Shown here piece by piece: positions 17,389-27,238 of a stretch of DNA of 64,000 nucleotides. Numbering within the stretch: position 1 is the stretch's first letter; every line of letters begins with the position of its first letter. This stretch comes from Photobacterium proteolyticum (lineage in GTDB: Bacteria > Pseudomonadota > Gammaproteobacteria > Enterobacterales > Vibrionaceae). The notes below the pieces were generated by a model. That model did no database searches, was not told where the DNA came from, and was given only the letters and a program-made list of their open reading frames with translations. Made by a program: the position numbers and the translations under genes. The stretch is taken from NCBI RefSeq assembly GCF_001939735.1, contig NZ_MJIL01000095.1, positions 246,914-310,913 of the forward strand, given 5' to 3'.

Positions 17389-18558
17389 ATGAAAGATCTG
17401 TTCACGCCCCTCAATTTTGGCCTTGACGACACCCTCGACATGCTCCGTGAGCAGGTAAACAATTTTGCCAGCGAGGCCATTGCTCCTCTGGCAGCACAAG
17501 CGGATAAGGACAATCTATTTCCCAACCAGCTTTGGCCTCTGATGGGCGAAATGGGGCTACTCGGTGTCACCGTGAGTGAAGAGTATGGCGGTGCTAACAT
17601 GGGATATCTCGCCCATGTTATTGCCATGGAAGAAATTAGCCGGGCATCAGCCTCTGTGGGTTTGAGCTATGGAGCGCACTCGAATCTCTGTGTCAATCAA
17701 ATCTATCGCAACGGGACAGCTGAGCAAAGAGCAAAATACCTGCCGCCGCTAATTACGGGCGAACATGTTGGAGCCCTGGCGATGAGTGAACCCAATGCGG
17801 GCTCAGATGTTGTCAGTATGCAGCTTAAGGCCGAGCGACGCGGGAACAATTTCGTCCTCAATGGCAGCAAAATGTGGATCACCAACGGCCCCGATGCCGA
17901 GACCTTTGTCGTCTACGCCAAAACAGAGCCAGAGTCCGGTTCACATGGGATCTCAGCGTTTATTATTGAACGTGATTTTGCAGGCTTTAGTCATGCACAA
18001 AAGCTCGACAAACTCGGGATGCGTGGCTCCAACACCTGTGAACTGGTGTTCCATGACTGTGTCGTGCCGGCCGAGAACCTCCTTGGCGAACTCAACAAAG
18101 GGGTCAACGTCTTGATGAGCGGGCTGGACTATGAACGAGTCGTTCTTGCCGCCGGCCCCTTGGGGATCATGCGGGCCTGTCTCGATCTTGTTATGCCCTA
18201 CATCCATGACCGCAAGCAGTTTGGCCAATCTATTGGCGAATTCCAGTTGGTTCAGGCCAAAGTCGCAGATATGTACACCCGCACCAATGCAGCACGTGCT
18301 TATGTTTATGCCGTTGCTGCTGCCTGTGATCGGGGCGAAAGCACACGAAAAGATGCTGCAGGTGCCATTTTGTACAGTGCCGAACTGGCCACACAGTTGG
18401 CATTGGACGCCATTCAACTACTCGGCGGAAATGGATATATCAACGAGTTCCCTGCTGGTCGTCTGCTCAGGGATGCCAAATTGTATGAAATAGGTGCCGG
18501 CACCTCTGAAATTCGCCGCATGCTGATCGGCAGAGAACTGTTCGAGGAATCTAAATAA
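17389..18558 (+). CDS. liuA: Isovaleryl-CoA dehydrogenase
   Basis: FAD-dependent dehydrogenase of 389 residues that turns isovaleryl-CoA into 3-methylcrotonyl-CoA, the first committed step of this leucine arm. YGAHSNLCVNQIYRNG and LAMSEPNAGSDVVSM are typical. The segment MSGLDYERVVLAAGPLG holds Glu249, the position of the catalytic base in isovaleryl-CoA dehydrogenases; the C-terminal site used by other family members reads GAGTSEIRR, where Gly replaces Glu. That relocation is the family's signature and separates it from the gene at 12699. It begins 63 bp after liuR. Confidence 0.95.
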   Translation: MKDLFTPLNFGLDDTLDMLREQVNNFASEAIAPLAAQADKDNLFPNQLWPLMGEMGLLGVTVSEEYGGANMGYLAHVIAMEEISRASASVGLSYGAHSNLCVNQIYRNGTAEQRAKYLPPLITGEHVGALAMSEPNAGSDVVSMQLKAERRGNNFVLNGSKMWITNGPDAETFVVYAKTEPESGSHGISAFIIERDFAGFSHAQKLDKLGMRGSNTCELVFHDCVVPAENLLGELNKGVNVLMSGLDYERVVLAAGPLGIMRACLDLVMPYIHDRKQFGQSIGEFQLVQAKVADMYTRTNAARAYVYAVAAACDRGESTRKDAAGAILYSAELATQLALDAIQLLGGNGYINEFPAGRLLRDAKLYEIGAGTSEIRRMLIGRELFEESK

Positions 18559-18570
18559 GGACACGGCTTA

Positions 18571-20187
18571 ATGGCAATTATTCAGACACATATTCATGCC
18601 AATGAACCCCAGTTCAAGCAAAACAAGCAGAGTATGGCCGAGCTGGTTGACGAGCTTCATAGCCATGTTCACCTCTTGCTTCAAGGTGGTGGCGAGCAGG
18701 CTAAAGCCCGGCAGAAAGAAAAAGGAAAACTTCCGGTGCGGGAACGGATAGATGCGGTACTCGACCCTGGCAGCCCTTTCCTTGAAATCGGACAATTTGC
18801 AGCCTGGCAGGTCTATGACGAAGAAATTCCTTGTGCAGGTGTCGTAGCGGGAATTGGCAGAGTGGAAGGTGTCGAGTGCATGATTATCGGCAATGATCCC
18901 ACCGTCAAAGGCGGCACCTATTACCCACTCACCGTTAAGAAACACCTGCGAGCACAAGAAATTGCCGAACGCTGCCATCTTCCCTGCATTTACCTGGTGG
19001 ATTCAGGTGGTGCGAACCTGCCTCATCAGGCTGAAGTTTTTCCCGATCGGGACCACTTTGGCCGGATCTTTTTCAATCAGGCTCGGATGTCTGCCAAGGG
19101 GATCCCGCAAATTGCAGTGGTACTGGGTTTATGTACTGCAGGTGGAGCCTATGTACCGGCCATGGCCGATGTTTCAATTATCGTTAAAGAGCAAGGCACA
19201 ATTTTTCTGGCTGGCCCCCCACTGGTAAAAGCCGCTACAGGTGAAATTGTCTCTGCCGAAGAACTTGGTGGTGCAGATGTTCACTGCAAAACATCAGGTG
19301 TTGCCGATTATTTTGCCCAAAATGAGCATCATGCTATTGATCTGACCCGGCAAGCAATAGCAAGCTGTCACATTGAAACTCAACCCAAAGCCGAATGTTC
19401 AATTGAAAATCACCCGTTGCCGCCACGTTACCCTGCCGATGAGCTTTTCGGTATTGTCGGCACGGATCTGAGAAAGCCCATCGACATCAAGGAAGTGATC
19501 GCACGCATCGTTGATGACTCTGCCTTTGATGAGTTCAAAGCCTTATATGGAGACACTCTGGTCTGCGGTTTCGCAACACTCTATGGCCACCCTATAGGCA
19601 TTGTTGCCAACAACGGGATCTTGTTTTCAGAATCAGCCCAGAAAGGTGCCCACTTCATCGAACTTTGCGCCAAAAGAAAAATCCCCCTGCTTTTCCTCCA
19701 GAATATAACTGGCTTTATGGTCGGCAAAAAATATGAATCTGAAGGAATAGCCAAACATGGGGCCAAGATGGTGATGGCTGTAGCCTGCGCCGACGTACCC
19801 AAATTTACCGTGATCATTGGCGGCTCTTACGGGGCTGGTAACTACGGCATGTGCGGCAGAGCCTATAACCCAACCATGATGTGGATGTGGCCGAATGCCC
19901 GCATATCCGTCATGGGTGGTGCTCAGGCGGCTGGGGTGATGGCCCAGGTCACTCGCGATATCAAAGAGCGCAAAGGCCAACCTTGGACAGACGAAGAGGA
20001 AGCCGCTTTTAAAAAGCCTATTCGCGACCAGTATGAAAAAGAAGGCTCCCCGTATTATGCCAGTGCCAGGCTGTGGGATGACGGCATTATCGATCCGAGA
20101 CAGACAAGGGAGATTGTCGGCATTGCCCTTTCAGCGTCATTAAGGGCACCGATTCCAGAAAGCCAATTTGGTATTTTCAGAATGTAA
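18571..20187 (+). CDS. liuB: Methylcrotonyl-CoA carboxylase, carboxyltransferase (beta) subunit
   Basis: Carboxyltransferase subunit of 538 residues that moves CO2 from biotin to 3-methylcrotonyl-CoA. The crotonase-like acyl-CoA carboxylase halves are evident: GIGRVEGVECMIIGNDPTVKGG, YLVDSGGANLPHQAEVFPD, GLCTAGGAYVPAMADV in the N half, and LLFLQNITGFMVGKKYESEGIAKHGAKM plus GGSYGAGNYGMCGRAYNP in the C half. Length is the family norm. It follows liuA by 12 bp and pairs with the biotin subunit encoded at 21104. Confidence 0.96.
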   Translation: MAIIQTHIHANEPQFKQNKQSMAELVDELHSHVHLLLQGGGEQAKARQKEKGKLPVRERIDAVLDPGSPFLEIGQFAAWQVYDEEIPCAGVVAGIGRVEGVECMIIGNDPTVKGGTYYPLTVKKHLRAQEIAERCHLPCIYLVDSGGANLPHQAEVFPDRDHFGRIFFNQARMSAKGIPQIAVVLGLCTAGGAYVPAMADVSIIVKEQGTIFLAGPPLVKAATGEIVSAEELGGADVHCKTSGVADYFAQNEHHAIDLTRQAIASCHIETQPKAECSIENHPLPPRYPADELFGIVGTDLRKPIDIKEVIARIVDDSAFDEFKALYGDTLVCGFATLYGHPIGIVANNGILFSESAQKGAHFIELCAKRKIPLLFLQNITGFMVGKKYESEGIAKHGAKMVMAVACADVPKFTVIIGGSYGAGNYGMCGRAYNPTMMWMWPNARISVMGGAQAAGVMAQVTRDIKERKGQPWTDEEEAAFKKPIRDQYEKEGSPYYASARLWDDGIIDPRQTREIVGIALSASLRAPIPESQFGIFRM

Positions 20188-20238
20188 GGGTACACATCGC
20201 TAAGAATACTTCTGAATAGGGCTTCAAAGGAGATGAGC

Positions 20239-21111
20239 ATGGGTCAGCCCCCGTATAGAAGCAATTGCCTCAACCACAGTAACAGCTTTAAAGCTGAAAA
20301 CCTGCACACCGAGCCCGAAGCTGATGTGTTATGCACAATCGACGAAACCGGGATTGCGACCATTACGCTTAACCGGGTCAACAAACACAATGCGTTTGAT
20401 AACAATATCATTCGTACCCTACTGGATTACCTTTATCAGTTAAAAGCCCACCCTGCACTTAGGGCACTTATCCTAAAAGCCAATGGTAAGCATTTTTCGG
20501 CTGGTGCCGATCTTCAATGGATGAAATCCATGGTCGATAAGCCTCTTGAAGAAAATCAGGCTGATGCGCTCCAACTAGCCAAGCTGTTGTATGAACTGGA
20601 CAATTTCCCAGCCCCCAGCCTTGTCTATGTTCAGGGAAGTGCTTTTGGCGGCGCTTTAGGGCTCATTTGTTGCTGCGATATTGCAATTGCTGACAAGACA
20701 GCTCAATTCTGCCTCAGTGAAGTCAAACTCGGCTTGATCCCCGCGACAATCGGACCTTATGTCTGTCGCGCTATCGGGCAACGCCAGGCACGACGTTATA
20801 TGCTGACTGCAGAACGCTTCAATGTCGAAACCGCCCATCAGCTCAACGTGATCCATGAAATAACCAGCACCCAAGAAGAAGCCATTGAGCTCGTTACTAA
20901 ACTGACTTCTCATATCCTGGGCAATAGTCCTAATGCGATGGTTCAAGTGAAGAAGTTATGCCAACTGTGTGACAGACACAGTATTGATGAAGAACTTATA
21001 AACACTACCAGCGAACTCATTGCTGAAATCCGTATCTCACCTGAGGGACAAGAAGGACTGAAAGCCTTCTTCGCCAAGCGCCCACCGGCATGGAGCATTG
21101 ATAATGAGTAA
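20239..21111 (+). CDS. liuC: Methylglutaconyl-CoA hydratase
   Basis: Crotonase-family hydratase of 290 residues, predicted to hydrate 3-methylglutaconyl-CoA to HMG-CoA. GKHFSAGADLQWMKSM and VQGSAFGGALGLICCCDIAIA carry the oxyanion hole and CoA contacts, and LSEVKLGLIPATIGPYV the catalytic Glu. The ATG at 20239 is chosen because AGGAG at 20228-20232 is six bases before it and directly abuts the alternative ATG at 20233. The N-terminal ~30 residues are an unusual extension. Its stop overlaps the liuD start. Confidence 0.93.
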   Translation: MGQPPYRSNCLNHSNSFKAENLHTEPEADVLCTIDETGIATITLNRVNKHNAFDNNIIRTLLDYLYQLKAHPALRALILKANGKHFSAGADLQWMKSMVDKPLEENQADALQLAKLLYELDNFPAPSLVYVQGSAFGGALGLICCCDIAIADKTAQFCLSEVKLGLIPATIGPYVCRAIGQRQARRYMLTAERFNVETAHQLNVIHEITSTQEEAIELVTKLTSHILGNSPNAMVQVKKLCQLCDRHSIDEELINTTSELIAEIRISPEGQEGLKAFFAKRPPAWSIDNE

Positions 21112-23284
21112 ACTTACGGATGAGAAAGTCATTCCCCTAGCAAATAACACCGGAGACTCTCTGACAGCACTCAATGAGCCAAGAGGCATTCGCAGGATAC
21201 TTATTGCCAACCGTGGTGAAATCGCGTGCAGGGTTATTGAGACCGCCCAAAAAATGGGTATTGAAACCATCGCCATTTACTCTGAAGCAGACAGGATGGC
21301 CAAGCATGTCAAGATGGCCGATCACGCCATTTTGGTAGGTGAAGCGCCAACCGTTAATTCCTACCTCAATATTGCACGAATTATAAAGGCCGCCAAGACA
21401 CTCGAGGCTGATGCCATTCATCCGGGTTACGGTTTTCTTTCTGAAAATGCAGCATTTGCCGAAGCTTGCCTTGAAAACGATTTAATTTTCATCGGTCCAC
21501 CGTCTTCAGCAATGAAAGCAATGAGCTCAAAGTCAGATGCTAAATCCATTATGGAACAGGCACATGTTCCCTTAATACCGGGATACCACGGTAACGATAA
21601 TAGCGTTGAAACACTAACTGCGATAGCCAACCAAATCGGCTACCCTGTCCTGCTCAAAGCGGCACTCGGTGGCGGTGGTAAAGGCATGCGGATCGTCGAA
21701 TCTGCACATGAGATGCCCGATGCCATTGCCAGCGCCAAACGCGAATCAGCGGCAGCGTTTGGGGATGATTTGCTGCTTATTGAAAAATATCTGGTCGAGC
21801 CGAGACATATTGAAGTTCAGGTGTTTGCCGACCAATACGGAGATGCGATCTATCTTTCTGATCGTGATTGCTCAATTCAACGACGTCATCAAAAAATCGT
21901 AGAAGAGGCACCGGCCCCTAACCTGTCGGAATCGCTACGTCATGCAATGGGTAAGGCTGCTGTCGATGCTGCCAAAGCGATTGGTTATATCGGTGCCGGT
22001 ACTGTCGAATTTTTGCTTGACGCTTCCGGTCAGTTTTACTTCATGGAAATGAATACCCGACTCCAGGTCGAGCATCCGGTTACAGAGCTCATAACCGGGC
22101 AAGATTTGGTTGAATGGCAAATCAATATCGCCAGAGGTAACCCGCTCCCAATCAGCCAAAACGAGATAGTCCATCAGGGGCACGCGATGGAAGTAAGGAT
22201 TTATGCAGAGGATCCAAATCAGGACTTCTTGCCTTCATCGGGTCATATTCATCATCTTAGTGAACCAGAAAAAAGCAGCAAGCAATCAATTGTCAGGGTA
22301 GATTCCGGGATCCAACAAGGTGACACTGTCACCTCTCATTATGACCCAATGCTGTCAAAGCTCATCGTCTGGGCTTCAACCAGAAAAACAGCAATAACAG
22401 CACTTTCTCAGGCACTTGCAGATTATAGGCTGATTGGTCCTGCAACCAATATTGATTATCTACAGCGGGTCATTAACCACCCAGCTTTCAACAATGCCGA
22501 GCTCACAACTCATTTTATAGAGCATCATCAAGCTGAACTTAATAACGAGCAAGCACCTAGCGTCAAGCTAAGAGACACAGGCAAGACTGATGCTGACAAG
22601 ACCAGCAACCACTCAGGCTTGCTAACTATTTCCAAACTAACACTATTCGCTGCAATATCAGCTATCCATCGGGAAGGTCAGTTTGTACATTGGCGCTTAA
22701 ATCAATCAGCGAGCCAAAAAATAGCAGTAAATCACACCCGAGATGGGCATTGTCACTTTCTCTTTCAGTTCCCGGATCTATCAACATCAGTATCAAAAGC
22801 GCTTGCACCTAATGGTCTAGAAATCCAACTGGTACAAATAGAAACGAATAACCAGCAATATAACCTGGCCGCTCAGAACATCCACCTGTTATCTATTACC
22901 AATATCAACGGTGGGCATCGCTACCAGATAGAAATTAATGGTCAGAAAGAACACTTTACGCATATTGAATCAAATGAAGAGCAGCATATTTATTATCAAA
23001 CCTGGCATGATAATTATTTCATCGGTAACGACACTGACCATGTCCATTTACATAATGAAGAAGAAAATCAAGCCATTGCCCCCCTGAATGGCATCCTGTC
23101 CGCCCTGCTCTGCCAGCCAGGCGATAGCGTCGAAAAAGACCAGCCACTGCTGGTTATTGAAGCCATGAAAATGGAATATACCGTCAGAGCGCCATACAAA
23201 GGCACAATTTCAAAAATGTTATTCGCACTCGGTGATCAAGTGGATCATGGCAAACTACTCGTGCGCATTGACCCGGAAAAATAA
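21104..23284 (+). CDS. liuD: Methylcrotonyl-CoA carboxylase, biotin-containing (alpha) subunit
   Basis: Biotin carboxylase/biotin carrier fusion of about 726 residues. The ATP-grasp carboxylase region begins RRILIANRGEIACRVI and includes HPGYGFLSEN, KAALGGGGKGMRIV, EKYLVEPRHIEVQVFAD and MNTRLQVEHPVTE. The biotin attachment motif EAMKME is near the C-terminus. It overlaps liuC by eight bases. The ATG at 21104, preceded by GGAG at eight bases, is preferred to the TTG at 21098. The middle segment (about residues 480-620) is less conserved and slightly AT-richer than the carboxylase part. Confidence 0.95.
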   Translation: MSKLTDEKVIPLANNTGDSLTALNEPRGIRRILIANRGEIACRVIETAQKMGIETIAIYSEADRMAKHVKMADHAILVGEAPTVNSYLNIARIIKAAKTLEADAIHPGYGFLSENAAFAEACLENDLIFIGPPSSAMKAMSSKSDAKSIMEQAHVPLIPGYHGNDNSVETLTAIANQIGYPVLLKAALGGGGKGMRIVESAHEMPDAIASAKRESAAAFGDDLLLIEKYLVEPRHIEVQVFADQYGDAIYLSDRDCSIQRRHQKIVEEAPAPNLSESLRHAMGKAAVDAAKAIGYIGAGTVEFLLDASGQFYFMEMNTRLQVEHPVTELITGQDLVEWQINIARGNPLPISQNEIVHQGHAMEVRIYAEDPNQDFLPSSGHIHHLSEPEKSSKQSIVRVDSGIQQGDTVTSHYDPMLSKLIVWASTRKTAITALSQALADYRLIGPATNIDYLQRVINHPAFNNAELTTHFIEHHQAELNNEQAPSVKLRDTGKTDADKTSNHSGLLTISKLTLFAAISAIHREGQFVHWRLNQSASQKIAVNHTRDGHCHFLFQFPDLSTSVSKALAPNGLEIQLVQIETNNQQYNLAAQNIHLLSITNINGGHRYQIEINGQKEHFTHIESNEEQHIYYQTWHDNYFIGNDTDHVHLHNEEENQAIAPLNGILSALLCQPGDSVEKDQPLLVIEAMKMEYTVRAPYKGTISKMLFALGDQVDHGKLLVRIDPEK

Positions 23285-23300
23285 CAGACGGAGAGCTCTG

Positions 23301-24227
23301 ATGTCGATTTTACCCAAGCATGTTTCTATTGTTGAAGTCGGCGCACGAGACGGCCTGCAAAATGAAAATCTAGTCACAACCGCTGACAAGGTCCACTTTA
23401 TCAACCAGCTATCACAAACAGGCCTAAAACATATAGAAGCTGGTGCATTTGTCTCACCCAAATGGGTACCACAAATGGCCGATTCACTCTCTGTAATGAA
23501 CCAGATTAACCGTACTTCTGGCATCACCTACTCAGCACTGACACCAAATGTAAAGGGTTTCGAGCTCGCTCTTCAGGCTGGCGCGGATCAAGTCGCAATA
23601 TTTGGTTCAGCCTCGGAAGGTTTCAGCCAACACAACATCAACTGTTCAGTCAGTGAGAGCCTAAAACGATTCGAACCTGTGATGGAACTGGCCGAGCAAT
23701 ACCAAATACCAGTTCGGGGATATCTCTCATGTGTTGCCAATTGCCCCTACGATGGTGCAACGCCACCAGTCAAAGTGGCAGAAGTAGCCCGCGAGCTAAT
23801 CAACCTTGGTTGTTATGAAATCTCGCTTGGCGACACAATCGGCACTGCCACCCCGCTACGTATTGCCAAAATGCTTGAATCAGTTAACCAACATATTCCC
23901 ATTAACCAACTCGCCGTTCATTTTCATGATACTTGGGGACAAGCACTTGCCAATATTTATCAAGCTTTAACCATGGGGATCACTGTCATCGACAGCAGCA
24001 CTTCAGGCCTTGGCGGTTGCCCCTATGCCGACGGGGCGAGCGGAAACGTGGCGACAGAAGATGTGCTCTACCTCTGCAACGGGCTAGGAATCGAAACAGG
24101 CATCGACATAGACAAGGTTGCAGACGCAGGCTGGACAATATGCCAACAACTTGGCAAGTTACCGTCATCAAAGGCCTCTCTTGCTATTAGAGCCAGAAAG
24201 ATCAGAGACGAGCAAAAAAGACGATAG
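23301..24227 (+). CDS. liuE: Hydroxymethylglutaryl-CoA lyase
   Basis: TIM-barrel lyase of about 308 residues that splits HMG-CoA into acetoacetate and acetyl-CoA, ending the leucine arm. EVGARDGLQNE holds the metal and catalytic residues. GALGCYEISLGDTIG-like text is present as NLGCYEISLGDTIGTATP, LAVHFHDTWGQALAN gives the metal His pair, and the loop STSGLGGCPYADGASGN carries the catalytic Cys. The start at 23301 follows GGAG. No acetoacetate CoA-transferase or acetoacetyl-CoA synthetase follows, unlike in some liu operons. Confidence 0.95.
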   Translation: MSILPKHVSIVEVGARDGLQNENLVTTADKVHFINQLSQTGLKHIEAGAFVSPKWVPQMADSLSVMNQINRTSGITYSALTPNVKGFELALQAGADQVAIFGSASEGFSQHNINCSVSESLKRFEPVMELAEQYQIPVRGYLSCVANCPYDGATPPVKVAEVARELINLGCYEISLGDTIGTATPLRIAKMLESVNQHIPINQLAVHFHDTWGQALANIYQALTMGITVIDSSTSGLGGCPYADGASGNVATEDVLYLCNGLGIETGIDIDKVADAGWTICQQLGKLPSSKASLAIRARKIRDEQKRR

Positions 24228-24275
24228 TTACTTCGATCAGAGTAACCATCGTCAAAGACAAACGGGGCATTGCAA

Positions 24276-24554
24276 TTATTGCTCAGACCTTAAGAAACGT
24301 TGCTCGGCTTCAAGTTCGTTCACTGCCCGCCATATTTTCTGCTCCCTAGATTGATGTTTTTCAAAGTTATTGGTGATACCTTCAACACTAAGTTCATCCA
24401 TTGGACCGATATATTGATCCGCATATCCAGAAAACAGTTTTCTGAATTCTTCCACCGTCGGCAAGCAGTTGTTGTCTTGCTCAAAGTCTTCAAAAATATC
24501 ATTTACCGTTAGTGAAATATCTCTCTTGATTCCATCAAAGTCCGAACTATCCAT
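24276..24554 (-). CDS. Small acidic hypothetical protein (92 aa)
   Basis: Not recognised. It is convergent with liuE, with GGAG about ten bases before the ATG. The protein is strongly acidic in its first half (MDSSDFDGIKRDISLTVNDIFEDFEQD) and helical, Glu/Arg-rich in the second half. There is no signal peptide or membrane segment. It could be a small cytosolic accessory protein, but nothing in the surroundings hints at a role. Confidence 0.55.
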   Translation of the reverse strand: MDSSDFDGIKRDISLTVNDIFEDFEQDNNCLPTVEEFRKLFSGYADQYIGPMDELSVEGITNNFEKHQSREQKIWRAVNELEAEQRFLRSEQ

Positions 24555-24870
24555 CGTGTTATTACTCCGAAAATAATCCTGTACTCCAATGTACAGATTT
24601 TCAAATCAAATAAAGTGTAGTTGATAAATTATTACTTATAAGATTTTTGACTTTTTTAAATATTCAATCTGTAATTAACTGTAAGACACTGTTTCCATTC
24701 TAGTTAACCATCTGAATATCAAAACACAATGAAAATAAACAACGCAAAAAAGTTAATATTTTAGAAAAACATCTCATTTTTCAGGCGCAGGGTTTCAGCA
24801 CCATAAAGTAACGTAGGAGTAAGCTACACTTATATTATCTTTATTTCATAATCTTATAGGTTTTGAGACA
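24555..24870. other. Intergenic stretch without recognised features
   Basis: AT-rich spacer between divergent small genes. I see no convincing stem-loop, operator or RNA gene. It presumably holds promoters of both flanking genes. Confidence 0.5.
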
Positions 24871-25977
24871 GTGATAACCCCGTTTCATTATCACCAAGAT
24901 AGGCTATCGCGGCTTCAGATAACTGCGCTCACAAATTCGATTAAATACTCCTCTCTGGTTATCAGTATTTTTCTCTCGCCGCTTTCTAATGGAAAGGAAT
25001 CATCATCTGAGTCTATGTTCAATGAATACAAGCATGAGAAGGTAAATGAACCTGAACATGACGAAACATTCCAATCATGGATTGACGACACACAACTTTC
25101 CATATCCGATACAATCCAAGAATATGGTGCGTCAGTTGACCACTTTGTCGGCAAAACAGAAGATGAAGAACCCATAAGCAACCGAAGTTATATACGAATT
25201 CGCTTCAAAAGCCGTTATACCCACCGTGAACATTTTGACCCTGATGCCAATGTCTATTTGAAACTGGACCTCCCTCATACCAAGAAAAACTGGAAGCTGA
25301 TCTTTGAAACAGATCCGGATGACTTCGACCGATTAGAGGATAAAGAGCGCAGCATTAGCAATAACAGTGACAATAGTCTGAACAGCGCAATCGGCGGTGT
25401 GCGCCTCCAGGGGAGAAAACTGGGAGAATGGAAAACCAATATAGACCTCGGGGTAAAACTCAAATGGCCTTTAGATCCCTTCACTCGCGCAGATCTCCGC
25501 CGAGTTGACCAACTCAGTCACAACTGGACAAGCCGTTTCAAACAAGAAATCTTTTATTACCATTCAAAGGGACCGGGCAGCCTGTCCTCACTTGATCTCT
25601 ATTACGCTCGCCGAGATGATCCCTCGACAATATTAAAACTCAGCTCAAACATACAGTATCTTGATACAGACAATAACTGGGAGTTTGTACAGCAAACAGA
25701 AATCCTTGATCGTATTGATGATGATAACTTACTTCAATACTCGCTGGGTATCAGCGCAGACTCAAGGCCCACATACTCTATTACAAACTCATGGATATCT
25801 GCAGGATGGAAACATCGGTTGTACAAGCAGTGGTTATATCTGACAGTGACGCCCGAGATCGACTTCCAGGACAAATTTAACTACAAAATAAATCCGGGAA
25901 TTATGGTAGAACTCGAATTATTCTTCAGTTCAGATCGTGGTATAGACAGGTTAAAAAGAACAATACCGACACCGTAA
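24871..25977 (+). CDS. Hypothetical envelope protein, probable outer-membrane barrel
   Basis: Unrecognised protein of 368 residues. After a basic N-terminus there is one hydrophobic stretch (about residues 26-40, SSLVISIFLSPLSNG) that looks like a signal peptide. An acidic, flexible segment follows, then many alternating polar/aromatic strands (SYIRIRFKSRYTHR, NVYLKLDLPHTKKNWKLIFE, TNIDLGVKLKWPL, FKQEIFYYHSKG, WLYLTVTPEIDF, GIMVELELFFSS), a pattern of a transmembrane beta barrel. The GTG start is uncertain because no good ribosome site is visible. It faces the autotransporter-like barrel gene tail to tail. Confidence 0.65.
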   Translation: MITPFHYHQDRLSRLQITALTNSIKYSSLVISIFLSPLSNGKESSSESMFNEYKHEKVNEPEHDETFQSWIDDTQLSISDTIQEYGASVDHFVGKTEDEEPISNRSYIRIRFKSRYTHREHFDPDANVYLKLDLPHTKKNWKLIFETDPDDFDRLEDKERSISNNSDNSLNSAIGGVRLQGRKLGEWKTNIDLGVKLKWPLDPFTRADLRRVDQLSHNWTSRFKQEIFYYHSKGPGSLSSLDLYYARRDDPSTILKLSSNIQYLDTDNNWEFVQQTEILDRIDDDNLLQYSLGISADSRPTYSITNSWISAGWKHRLYKQWLYLTVTPEIDFQDKFNYKINPGIMVELELFFSSDRGIDRLKRTIPTP

Positions 25978-26002
25978 TCCGCAAGCTCTAAATGAGTAAC
26001 AA

Positions 26003-27238
26003 TTAATTGAGGGACATACTTACACCAACAGTAAAGGAAGATGCGGAAAGCTCATCAAGTCCAATAAGCGTACTGGCTTCTGCATAGCCATGCCAATCTT
26101 CGTTAAATGCGCCTGAAAGCCCAAAATGCATCCGCCCGTATACGGCATCGTCGGAGTTAACAATAATTGGTAACACACTACCTGAATGATCAGCTTTCAA
26201 TTGGCTGATAATTCGCTCTGATCCGCTGTCAATATCATAATGAATATACCCTCGAACATAAGGTTGGAAGATACCCAAACTCGATCGTACCGGATGTGAG
26301 ATACTGACACCTGTAATCAACATTGTTGATTCCAAGTTGTTGACATTTTCGACCTTAGAAATCAGGTAGTTTGCATTACCTTTTGAAAGCCGTTCTGCAT
26401 AGCGATCGGTATCGGATAACGTATACTGAAAGCTGCTTTCAAAAGCAATATTAAGATAGTTATAGTCAATAACGTACCCGCCACCAAGCGAAAATACCCA
26501 TATATCCGAATCAGCTTCATTTGCATTGTTGATAACCGTATCCGAATAATGACTAATACGTCTTTCTATGTCTGTATCCATTAATGCATAGCTAGCAGTG
26601 AAATCCACATACCAGTCATTTTGGAAATAACTGAAGTAGCCGGAAGCGACCAATCCGTCAATATCACTTTCCGTACTTTCATGCTCATCGTCATAAAAGG
26701 GCAACCCCAACGCCAGACCAAATAAGTAGTGGTCATTCAATAAATAATCACCACCTAAGGTTAATGAATAGCCATCTTGTTCCTGATTTCTGCTAGTTGC
26801 AAACATCGAACTTTCATTATTGGCTACATTTGAGTTAACTCTAAAATAGGCACCGAGACGAGAGTAGTTTTGCTCGCCAAGCAAACCATCCTGATATAGT
26901 GTTAGCTCAGAATATTGACCACCATAAGTCGTAGGCTGGGCATTCGATTTCATAGCGGTACGTAAATTACTTACCCGTTGGCCCATTTCACTGTTATTGC
27001 TGGCAAAATATGGCATCGACGGAACTTGCCCAGGAGGAGCAGAAACTGAATCAGGTTTATCACCTCTAAAATCACTAGCCAACGCCATCAAATCAGAAAT
27101 TGCCTTATACACTTCAGAAGATAAGCGGGTTGTAACCGACTCTTGCTGCTCGGCATCTGCTGCACTTACGGCGGGATGACTCAACAAGGTTCCTGCAACC
27201 AAGGCTGGTGTAATTAGTCTAATTAGCTTCGCAGACAT
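26003..27238 (-). CDS. Outer-membrane autotransporter-like beta-barrel protein
   Basis: Secreted protein of 411 residues. Signal peptide MSAKLIRLITPALVAGTLLS with a cleavage site near AVSA/AD. The first ~130 residues are a short non-barrel region; the remainder is made of alternating amphipathic strands with girdle aromatics (YSLTLGGDYLLNDHYLFGLALGLPF, GYFSYFQNDWYVDFTASYALM, WVFSLGGGYVIDYNYLNIAFESSFQY). This fits the autotransporter barrel family without a long passenger. The last residue is Asn rather than the usual Phe. It is divergent from a ToxR-like regulator gene, a likely regulator by position. Confidence 0.72.
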   Translation of the reverse strand: MSAKLIRLITPALVAGTLLSHPAVSAADAEQQESVTTRLSSEVYKAISDLMALASDFRGDKPDSVSAPPGQVPSMPYFASNNSEMGQRVSNLRTAMKSNAQPTTYGGQYSELTLYQDGLLGEQNYSRLGAYFRVNSNVANNESSMFATSRNQEQDGYSLTLGGDYLLNDHYLFGLALGLPFYDDEHESTESDIDGLVASGYFSYFQNDWYVDFTASYALMDTDIERRISHYSDTVINNANEADSDIWVFSLGGGYVIDYNYLNIAFESSFQYTLSDTDRYAERLSKGNANYLISKVENVNNLESTMLITGVSISHPVRSSLGIFQPYVRGYIHYDIDSGSERIISQLKADHSGSVLPIIVNSDDAVYGRMHFGLSGAFNEDWHGYAEASTLIGLDELSASSFTVGVSMSLN

